Below, in pieces: positions 25,101-35,087 of a stretch of 36,870 nucleotides of DNA (position 1 is the stretch's first letter; every line of letters begins with the position of its first letter). The position numbers and the translations under genes are program-made. The stretch lies in contig JNEM01006355.1 in NCBI GenBank assembly GCA_000697335.1, forward strand, positions 1 through 36,870, in the 5' to 3' direction. The DNA is from Conidiobolus incongruus B7586. Taxonomy: Eukaryota; Entomophthoromycota; Entomophthoromycetes; Entomophthorales; Conidiobolaceae. The notes beneath the pieces were generated by a model that saw only the letters and a program-made list of their open reading frames with translations, was not told the DNA's origin and did not search any database.

Positions 25101-26272
25101 TGAAAGGATTTCGATTCTAAACTAGGATTCGAATATACACGACTGGAGGGATTTCTTTCCAATTTGCAAATTCTTCTAATGAAGAAAGGCCTATTGAACT
25201 CGCAGTCACTGGTAAAGTGTTTAACATTCTTTTTTCGAGAATGATGCTTTACAAATTATTATTGCAAATCAATGACTTTGCTAGAATGACTCCTGTAGAT
25301 AAAGTTTGTTACGTCGAATTGTATATCGAACGTGGTATTACAGCGATGTGTGGCAATGGTGGTAACGATTGTGGTGCTTTGCGTGTAGCTCACGTAGATC
25401 CTGCACTCTGTGGTGCGGAAGCTTCCATTGTGTCTCCATATAGTAATAGTAATAGATCAGTCAATTAACGCGCCGAACATCCGTCAAAAGAAGTGTATAC
25501 TCACAACCGCTTCCTCTAGCTACAAATACGTAATAATGGATAGTGGAATTCATGTAGTTCTCAGATTTTTGTTCTCTATTGCAATATTATATTTTCCCTA
25601 GGTATTTATATTATTTTGGATAGTATAACCACTATTTTTCTGACATATACATTGACTCGAAGTTCTTCCCTCAATCTTTCTAAATATCGACCCAAAACTT
25701 GATTTCTTGAATTGGAAGCTTTGGCATCTACCATTGCTATAATTGGCTTGAATATAATCTTCCTCTGAGGTGCTTGGAAATATATGTCCAGACAACCATT
25801 CCACGCATGTAACGAGTTCGACGCATCAGCTGTAGGTATGTTCAAATGGAAACTACGTGGAGATAATTACGAATCACAATTGGGTGCTTTCCTAATAATG
25901 TCCTAATTTATCACAATTTTGTTCATTTACAACTCGGAGTCTCTGCTTATAGAAGTTTTAGTACAGGAACAAACTTCACATGTTATTTTGGGCCACAATC
26001 TTCATTTTTCTAAGTTTTTTCTTGCTACTCGATCTCAATAAACTTGGATTTTTAATGTGACTCAATTGTGGGGACAAGCCAATTATTAAGATATTGAGAT
26101 ACGCTGTCCCAAGTGTGGATTACTCCAGTTGAAATTTTCCTCAAGCACACGCTGTCATGCCCAAGTACTTTTGATGGGGTTTATAGACTATTTGTATAAG
26201 CAATACAGTGCCAACTATTATTTGGAAGAGTCAAATTGTATTAGGCATTTGTTGAAGTTAATCGATACATAA
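22151..26272 (+). pseudogene. P5-type (probably P5B, ATP13A/Ypk9-like) ATPase pseudogene (right copy)
   Basis: Landmarks in this copy are actuator-domain TGE at 23830-23838, DETKT in place of DKTGT at 24328-24342, TGDI in place of TGDN at 24990-25001, CGNGGND at 25349-25369, and C-terminal membrane segments at about 25616-25990. Frame changes are visible directly. The actuator piece and the INPILPVA piece share one frame, but the intervening SFIFHEELKVDN segment is in another. The nucleotide-binding, hinge and C-terminal pieces use further frames, and TGA, TAA and TAG occur inside. About 4.1 kb fits a full P5 ATPase with large N- and C-terminal parts. P5B is preferred over P5A for the PxxLP-type membrane motif and the GGNDCGALR context. 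It differs from the left copy at 22687 and 23265. Transfer from a GC-richer source is possible but unproven. Confidence 0.88.
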
Positions 26273-28532
26273 ATTTTGAAAAAAATTCCAAACTTAAATA
26301 TTAAATTATCTTTTAAAAAAATAAATTGCTAATTATCGCATATTTCAAATTTTATGGTCATAACTAAAACTCAGATTAGCTGATGTGGATTTTCATTTAA
26401 TTTCCACAACTATATTCTAAATAATTATCTATTCAAAACAAAAGCAAAATATAATATTATATAATAAATTTTGGAATTAATTTTATTTCATAAAAATTGT
26501 ATTATATACACCAATTACGATCTTAGATTTATAATTCTCTATTATTATAGTACAATCTCAAAAAATTTGTTATATAATTCTGAAATAAATGTTATACAAT
26601 TAAATGATTAATTCTTAATTATTAAATATTGATTGGTATTAATATAAATAAACATCCATCATATACATTATTCTAAATGTTGAGCAATAAATGTGATTAT
26701 AATAAAAATAATAAATTTAAAATATAAAAATTTTGACAAATTGTTTTAAATTAGTATTATTATTATCATCATATTAATGTTTTTCTAGTTTATTCTATGT
26801 TTGGTATTATTGAATTATATATTGCAGTGAATAAAATATAATATTATAGTTTTAGTTTAATGGACAATTATTCCAATTTAATATATTTTCGGTTAATATC
26901 AAAGGATTTCAGCCATTGCATTATTCACAAAATATTTGTTTTATTCAATAGTTTTATATATGAATAATATTTTTAAAGTAAATATTCAATATCTCAATAA
27001 TTGAAAAATAGGAGATGAATAATATATATATATATATATATATAAATTATATAAAGTCTCAATATAAATAAACGAGAATGTATGTGAAAATATTTAAAAA
27101 ATGATTTTTCATAGTTCAAATAAGACATTATCTATAATTTAGTTAATAGTAAAGCTTTGAAAGTATTTTTCTATTGATGAGTATTAAAATAACTAAGTTC
27201 AATATAAAGTTTATATAATATTATCAGGTTTAAACATTTGAAAATATTAAATATAACACTAAAAATCTTTTCAACTTTTATAACCCTAAAATTGTTGATA
27301 AATAATAGAGCGTAGCATATTTAAAGCATCTTAAAGGATTTCACAATCTGCAATTTATATCAATTAAAGTATGACAAATTTACACCTTATACCTCCAAAA
27401 TAATGCAAACATAAATATTTTTGTAAATGCTGATATGGTAAGGAAATTTATAAATGTTGTTTAGGATGATTGAAAATATTGAATGACATATATTGAAATA
27501 TGAATATTATTCTCCAGTTCTCCATTAAACTAAAAAGATAAATTCTACCAATAAAGAATTGTGAAAATTGCCAAAATTGGATATTTTTTCAAAATGGTTG
27601 AAAAGAAATTGTCCAGTTTATAATTTTTTGTAAAGAATTCATTCAATCAGAACAAACTAAAAAATGGAAATTGTTACAAATTTGATATTAACTAATATTA
27701 TGAATAAATATACTAACAGAATATAACAAGTTTGAGCTAAACCCTAACTCTTGAATTAATAAATATCGATAAATAATACTAATTTAAAAGATGATAAGCT
27801 ATTCAATTTGAACAAATATTCTATTTTATCAAGGAGTTTCTCTCGGAAAATAGAAATCCATTTAACAAGATTATTTCGGTTTTAGATTTCATTGGCTGGA
27901 TTATCCGAGTTTAATATTGCGAAAGATTAAATGGATTGTTAAAGTTTGGATCTTTGAATTTATAATTTTTTTTGAAAAAAGAGTGTTCTTATTATTTTTA
28001 ATAATTTATTTCATAATTCCTTTTTAAATTAAATATCTGATCATTTTCAATCTGTATCAAAATAGTATATCTATAGATAAAATCTCCAATCATCAAAAAT
28101 TTATATTTATATATATATATAAATATTGAGTTAATATAATTTATTATTTTTTTAAAAAAATATTATTCAAGTTTTTTAAATCTAAAATATTTGAATAAAA
28201 ATAAATTTATGAAATGTAGTTTTTTTATTTACATTTACATGCATTTAAAATATTATCATTATATCTGATTCAATCATATAATCATCACCAAATTAAACTG
28301 GTAAAATTAAAATGTTATCTGTTTAATTACAATCCATCAAAAATATGTATTCAAGTGAAATTTGGAATAATTCAATATACTATAAATACTCATTGAGTCA
28401 CTATTTATCATTAGAATTTTTATTCTAAATCAATAACTATCTTTTGATAGTTTTTTTTAATATTTTTTGGAATAATATTACAATAATTATATAAAAAAGA
28501 AAGTAATATAATAATAATAATTATAATTTAAT
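26273..28532. other. 2.3 kb AT-rich gap before the desaturase
   Basis: Mirror of 8339-10598. No gene, RNA or mobile element is recognised; the TA run lies at 27022-27044. A run of TAA/ATA repeats lies immediately before the desaturase ATG. Confidence 0.6.
27022..27044. repeat. TA dinucleotide microsatellite (right copy)
   Basis: Same length as the mirror run at 9827-9849. Confidence 0.9.
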
Positions 28533-29994
28533 ATGGCTCCACGTGTTCCTTTACAGAATGTTAATCATCAACCTATTAATGGTAACCATTATTTTTCAAT
28601 CATAAATAATTTTTTTAACCCTATAGTGGCTTATAGGTGGTGTTAAGATATTCAGACGCAGTGAAATCAATACACATACTAGTGCTAAAGAAATTTTAAC
28701 CAGTAAAGTGTATACTCCCGTTTATACCATTATCGATAACAAAGTTTATGATGTCCGCGACTTCGTATTGGATCATCCAGGAGGTCCCATCATTTTGACT
28801 CATGTAGGAAGAGATGGTACCGATGCGTTCCACGCTTTCCATCCTGATTCCTCTTGGGAAACTTTGGCCAACTACTACGTTGGTGATATTCATCCAGACG
28901 ATCATATCAATCAAGATTCCAAATCCTTCTTAGCTGATATTAGGAAATTGAAAGATAAATACACCAAATTAGGTTATTTTGAAGCTGATTTAGGCTATTA
29001 TACTTACAAAGGATTGTCAATTTTGAGTATTTTCGCCCTTTCATTCACTATCCTCTACAATTTTAATACCAGCTGGTTGGCTGTCATTGCTTCCGCTATG
29101 CTCCTCGGTTTATTTTGGCAGCAATGTGGCTGGCTATCTCATGATTTCCTTCATCACCAAGTCATGCGTGATAGAAATATTAACAACCTCATCGGTGGTC
29201 TTTTCTTTGGTGCTATTTGTCAAGGATTTTCCATGTCTTGGTGGAAAGATAAACACAATACTCATCATGCCTCCCCTAACGTTTATAATGAAGATCCTGA
29301 TATTGATACTCATCCATTTTTAGCTTGGTCTGAACAAGCTATGGAACTTTATGCCGATTTGAATGACCAGGAAATGTCCACTCATATGAAGAAGTTTATG
29401 CTCCAAAACCAAGCCATCATATACTTCCCTCTCTTAACATTCGCTAGATTGTCATGGAATACTTATAGTTTGTGGTTTGCTTTCTCAAGAGGTACTCTTG
29501 GTAATCCCAACAAAATCCCCGTCAATATTGAATTCAGCGAAAAGGCTGCTTTACTCACTCACTGGTTCATCGTCTTCTCTATCACTTTCCTCGTTCCTTC
29601 TACCTGGCTCCAATCCTTCGTTTTCTTCGTTCTCTGCCAAGCCACCTGTGGTGTCCTCCTTGCATCCGTGTTCTCCCTCAACCACAATGGCATGGCTGTC
29701 ATCTCATCCAAGGAAGCCGATGAAATGGACTTTTACACCAAGCAAGTAATTACTGGACGTGATGTCACACCATCCCACTTCATCCAATGGTTCTGTGGTG
29801 GTCTCAACTATCAAATCGAGCACCATTTATTCCCTGCCCTCCCCAGACATTCCTTACCCAAAGTACAAAAAGAAGTTGAAGAGTTGTGCAAAAAATACAA
29901 CGTACCTTACCACATGACCGGCTTCATATCCGGTACCAAAGAAGTCTTAGATAGACTACAAAAAATTGCTTCTAATATCAATGAGCAACTATGA
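28533..29994 (+). CDS. Cytochrome b5-fused front-end (delta-6-type) fatty acid desaturase (right copy)
   Basis: Exons are 28533..28581 and 28637..29994, giving 468 residues and ending in TGA. The start is MAPRVPLQNV. An AG ten bases earlier (28626) would run into a stop, so the acceptor at 28636 is the workable one. The protein has an N-terminal cytochrome b5 domain (HPGG at 63-66), then a membrane desaturase with boxes HDFLHH, HNTHH and QIEHH that bind the di-iron centre. Such enzymes make gamma-linolenic or stearidonic acid and their products, as in Mortierella-type fungi. The translation is identical to the left copy, so if both arms are real the gene is doubled in dosage. It is followed by tRNA-Leu and UTP5 on the same strand; no functional link among them is evident. 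Confidence 0.93.
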
Positions 29995-30975
29995 ACATTT
30001 TTTAGATATTAATTATTATTCCAACTAAATAAAATAATTTTGTTTAATTGATTTAAAAAAACAATTAAATACAATTCATCAATGTTTAATCATTAAATAA
30101 TATACTGTATTATAAATTTAAATCAAAATCTTTCAACACTAATTATATATATTATATTTTAACTATTCAATTCAAGGCTAGGTTTTGTCTACATATTTAT
30201 AAAACAAATTTTAATCAACTCAAATTGAATAATATAAAAGATTATTTTAGTAATTTTTCCTAAGTTTTACAATAAAATTCAAAATTCTCATAGTGATTTA
30301 ATATAGATAAGATGAATAATATTTTTTAAATTAGTAATAAATTGAATAAACGATTATTTTTTTTCAAATATTAGATTAGGTTGAAGTAATTGTTACTCTG
30401 TATCTAAAGAACATTATAAACTTAAATCATTTCTGAATATCCCATTTTCCAATATAATCATGATGTAATTAGTTTTAAATGTGATATTAACGTTTAACTT
30501 CTCATCAACAAGTCGTCGATTTAATAAGTATTTATTAAGAACAAAAGTCAATATAACCTAATAAAAATTCAGAATTTTATTGAGAAAATTTAGAATAGTT
30601 TTTAACTTGAATTATTAATGTTTATCTCATAATTGCTTTAATGAAAATCAAGTACTCTTAGATTTAGGCAATATATATTGACAATAATTCCTTTATCCAA
30701 TTTCAAATTTGTGAATTTATTGATTATATCCTTTTGTGTGGGATGATTCAGAATTTGAATATATATATTGCAAATGTGAAAAATCATGATGTTTCATTGA
30801 AATAAATATATGATAAATAAAATGTGGGTATTATCATTATAAAAACATGCAGAATATTGATATATGAGTAATTAGAATAAAAAATATTTCTCAGTGGTAG
30901 GGAAAATAAAAAAATTGAGTGATGAGTGAAAATTTTTATAATTTAGTTTTCAATTGGATAAAATGTGAATAGGAT
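29995..30975. other. AT-rich region between desaturase and tRNA-Leu
   Basis: Mirror of 5896-6876. I see no gene; it carries the 3' flank of the desaturase and the upstream flank of the tRNA. Confidence 0.6.
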
Positions 30976-31058
30976 GGCAATGTGGCCGAGTTGGTCTAAG
31001 GCGCCGCACTCAAGTTGCGGTCTCGTAAGAGGCATGAGTTCGAATCTCATCGTTGTCA
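30976..31058 (+). tRNA. tRNA-Leu(CAA) (right copy)
   Basis: Identical to the copy at 5813-5895: complete cloverleaf, anticodon CAA in loop CTCAAGT, long variable arm, TTCGAATC T-loop and no intron. A short run of T's starts a few bases after the discriminator base, consistent with RNA polymerase III termination. Confidence 0.93.
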
Positions 31059-31869
31059 ATGAATATTTTTTCGATATTTAATATATATATATTTTTACAA
31101 ATTAACGCTATATCAAAATGAAAAATTTATTAGATTCATAATATTTTTACTTTTTCACTTCTTTTATCATTATTCTTATTTAAATATATTTAAGTGTAGT
31201 TCACTTTTCTCAATATATAAATTTATCAAAATCATTACTCTAAATTAACAATTATAAAATTGTAAACAAAATACTATGAATTGGTTTTTGTATTATTAGG
31301 TACAATACCTTATATATCAAATTTTTGAAAGCCATAATTGATATATTTTAGCTTTTGATATTAATAAGTTGCAAAATTAAAACTTACTAATAATTATTAC
31401 ATGCATTATTTAACTATCCAAATTATTTAATAAAATAATTTTTATTATTAAATAGTTTATACCAACATATATATATATATATAAGAATACCTATCAAACC
31501 AATTGTGAGTTATAAGTTATTTTCATTCGTAATGAATTAGCTTATATTAATATATATATATAAGATATAAAACCCAAAATAATGAAATTGACCTAAATAT
31601 TCATCTAATAATATTCATTAAAAAAATTTTTCAATTTAATTGAATAGTGGTTGAAAGAAATCCCATAAATATTAAAATCTTACAATAATATATATAAATC
31701 AAAACTATGAAAAAGAACCAAAAATATAAAGATTTTAATTTTATTAAATTAAAAAATTATCAAATTATTTAATATAGACAATTTTATATAACTTTTTATT
31801 ATTAGATCTTATTTTGATAATATTTATATCTTGACTTTTGTAAATTAATAGATTAAAATTTTCAAAAGC
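31059..31869. other. AT-rich region upstream of UTP5
   Basis: Mirror of 5002-5812. It contains a TA run (31467-31483) and no recognisable gene. The UTP5 promoter is expected here. Confidence 0.6.
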
Positions 31870-33989
31870 ATGACTAATAGTAAAAAAAGCTCTAAAGAAT
31901 CAAGTTCCAAAGATAGTAAATCAAAAGCAACCACCTCAAAACCAACCGAGGTCAAATCTATTGAAGATTATCAAATCGAATCACAGATTCAAGCTGTTAA
32001 CGAAACCTGTAATTTGTATGCTATTGTGAAATCTACAGAAGATAACGATACCCAAACTTTAAGTATTTACAGTATTCACGATCACCAATTATTAATTCAT
32101 ACAACTTTAAACCAAAGTTCCAAAGTTGCTTATATTCAATGGTTAAATTCTTTAAATGCTAATACAAATCAAGTAATTATTTTTTTAATATTTATATTTG
32201 TATATTAACATTTTTCAAACTTTAGACGAATACTACAGCTAGTTCTCGTTCATCAGTATTAACTGTACCCCATACACAAATTTTAGTTTTAGGCTTAGAT
32301 AATGGTGATATCGAATTTTTTGACTTAAAATCTAAGGACACTTGCTTAACTCTTAAGGGTCAGCATTCTAGTGAAATTATACATATTGTCCAAGATAAAG
32401 ATCAATTAATCTCACTCGATAAAACTTCCACAATTACTCATTGGAGTTTGCAAACTGGAAAATATTTAAAGTAATTAATTTTAGATTTTTTATACTATTG
32501 TTATTTATATTTGATTAGGAAATGGTCGGATGGTGATAACCAGATTAATCAAATCCTTTATTTGGAACAATCTAAACAATTGTTAACTGCTGGTGCTTCC
32601 ATTAAACTCTGGGATCTCGAAAGTTATGAAGTTGTTAAGGTATGCCACATATCTAAAATATCAAGATTCATCTAACTAATATTATTTTAGACATTTACCG
32701 GTATTAAAGAATCCATCGATCTTGTCGTTTTATTCACTAGAGACCGTCGTATTTTTATTGCTTACTCAAAATCTTCCAATATCTTATATCTTTTCGATAC
32801 TGAATCCAAGCACATTGAACCATTATTCAAAATCCAATCAACTGAAAAACTTGAGAGAATTTTGGGTATTAAAGATGTTTCAGGAATGCAAGTGTTAGCC
32901 CTCACCTCACAAGGTACTCTAATTGGTTGGTTTAATATTGTACCAGCCAATATTTTCCACAAAGACCCTGCCGATCTTAGCAAGAGTGCCAAATATCCAG
33001 CTAATTACAAACTTCAATTCAACAAGCAGAAGTTTGATGAAGTTCTTCCTATCAAGTATTTAGGTGTTAACGCTCTCTATAATATTCCCATCGTATCTCG
33101 AGGCTATTATAATCGTTTGGGTGGCTTCGAATCCTTATGGGTTGATTACACATCAAAGAGTCAAAATATTAAAGTTTCTCGTGAGAAGGGTGACCATTTG
33201 TCCATTGACAAACTTTCATCCAAGCGTAAAGCTTCCCAAATCGAGGCTAACTCTACAACCGTTGATAGTTTGGACCCTGTACAAAACTATACTACTTTCC
33301 CTCATTCTCTCGCTGTTGAGATGATTCAGTACTTGAACAGTGGCAAGCTTCCTACCAAGACACTCGTCAATTTGATCTCTCAAACTGTCAAATACGGCCA
33401 AAATGAACTCATTTCTTTACATTTGACCCACATCGGCATCCACCAACTCATCAAAATCTTGCCCCACATGGCATCAGATCATATTCCCCCATTATTCAAC
33501 ATTCTCATGGACTTGTTGAGTGCTTCGAGGACGCTGAGCGCCCGCTCTCTCAGCTGGCTTCGAGCCATCCTCGTCTACCATCGTAATTCCCTCATGTCCA
33601 ATGGCCAAGTCGTCGACCGTCTTACTTCCGTACTCGAAGACACCACAGGAACCCAACTTGACAACTACACCGACCTCACGCGTCTCGAAGGACGTCTCCG
33701 TCACATTCAACAGCAAATCAAACTCCGCGAACATGTACTAGCCCCTGAACTTCAAGACACTACTGAGGAGCAGGAATCTGCACCTGAAGATGTCCTAAGC
33801 TCCAAAGAGTCTGCCTTTGAACAAGGCTACTCCGCCTTCGAAGATTCCGATGACGACAATGATAATGATGAAGAACCCGAAGACAGCTTCTTCGGCATTC
33901 CCGAAGAGGACGAAAGCAATAATTTAGATGATAAGTTGGCTAAAGTGAATGGCAATAGAAATCAATCAAACAAGAAGCAAAAGAAATAA
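31870..33989 (+). CDS. UTP5: UTP5/WDR43-like small-subunit processome protein (right copy)
   Basis: Exons are 31870..32172, 32226..32470, 32519..32639 and 32691..33989, giving 655 residues and ending in TAA. All three junctions restore one continuous frame, with phases 0, 2 and 0. The product should be a nucleolar WD40 plus Utp12 protein that binds early pre-rRNA in the UTP-A complex. Visible parts are WD-like strands in exons 2-3 (LWDLESYEVVK closes one blade), the Utp12 helical region from FPHSLAVEM (about 426) to about 560, and an acidic tail (EDSDDDNDNDEE) ending in NKKQKK. The 3' third uses more GC-rich codons than the 5' exons. The other copy, at 2882-5001, has the same translation. UTP4 or UTP12 identity is less likely, because the length and the single C-terminal Utp12 domain fit WDR43. 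Confidence 0.9.
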
Positions 33990-34142
33990 GTTTTTTACAA
34001 AGTTTTTAATAGTTATAGAATTAATAAATATTGTGTCATTGAAAAAAAATGTCTATTTTTTATATAAAGGTTAATTGAGTGATGGAAATTATTTTTTAGT
34101 TAATTTTGTAATATAAATTTAAATTTCGCAAAAAATTTGCTT

Positions 34143-34224
34143 TAATAACGATGAGACTGAAACTTATGACTCTTACAACCTAGCAACCCGAGTGTACCGC
34201 TTTGGCCAACTTGGCCACATTATC
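34143..34224 (-). pseudogene. tRNA-Leu-like pseudogene (right copy)
   Basis: Mirror of 2647-2728, with the same broken anticodon stem and altered T-loop. It sits 154 bases past the UTP5 stop on the opposite strand. Confidence 0.7.
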
Positions 34225-34770
34225 ATACTTAATATTTTAATGTTATCAATAATTTTTATAAATACTTATTAAGTTTTCTATATGGAATTTTTGAAAAAAA
34301 TATCAATATTCATTTTAATCCATAATTTACATTTCAGTTTCTTGTGAGTGATTATTACAATTAACCTTTTCCAAATCGAGAATTATAATATAATGGTTAA
34401 TATTATCCTTGATATTACCAGTTCGTGATATAATGGTTAGAAAAATTCTTTTTAAATATTCAGTCAATTTAAAGTTAGTTATATTTTAATATATATTTAA
34501 TATCTAAACATGATTTCAATGAATTATATGATAAAATTGTATTGTTTTAAAAAAATATAAATTTTAGGTAATTGAGAATGTATATTTTATAACTTTTAAC
34601 TAAATCATTAATGATAGTATTAAATTTATAATCTTTCAAATATCAATATTTTTAGTGAAATATCATATCAAATAAACTTTAAATGATAATTTGATAACTT
34701 TAAAAATCAAACCTATTACCCAAATCTATATTTTCAGCAGGATTTCGTAAAATGCAAGTAATACAGTAAA
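34225..34770. other. AT-rich spacer with tRNA-half-like fragments
   Basis: Mirror of 2101-2646. On the plus strand, two stretches sharing ATATAATGGTTA occur around 34385-34440. The second follows GTTCGTG and resembles the 5' half of an Asp/Glu-type tRNA with no 3' half. Confidence 0.4.
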
Positions 34771-35087
34771 TTAAACTTCAATTAAAACATCTTTGGAGAG
34801 TCTAAAAGCTTCAAAGGAGTCACGAACGGGTTTGGAAGGGAAGTACCTATGATTTCATTGACAGAAATTATCTATATTCTTAGGGTAAATATTGTCCTTG
34901 ACTACTTTTAAACTTGAAGCACCCGCAAGTAAAATTCCCAAATTTTCGAGAGCTTGACGAGTTTGAGTTTTGATACCTTTTACAAGTTTCATAGGTTCGA
35001 TTTTGAGAAGAATTTTACCATATACAAATAAATATCCGTTCACTTTGTTAGCTTGAGAGTAAGAACTAATTGCTTTAAAATCTGTAT
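34771..35087 (-). pseudogene. RidA/YjgF/YER057c-family remnant (right copy)
   Basis: Mirror of 1784-2100, with the same in-frame TGA and the same local frame slip before YFPSKP. Both copies carry identical damage, so the gene was already broken before the arm was duplicated. The arginine in KPVRDSF corresponds to the substrate-binding Arg of the family, but the neighbouring residues are changed. Confidence 0.75.

Noticed and set aside
25598-25845. Minus-strand open frames at the ATPase C-terminus
   Set aside because: The plus strand here reads clear P5 ATPase C-terminal sequence; the minus frames are shadows.
22151-26272. Possibility that internal stops mean a reassigned genetic code
   Set aside because: All three stop codons occur inside and frames also change, while the intact neighbours contain none internally and end in TGA or TAA.
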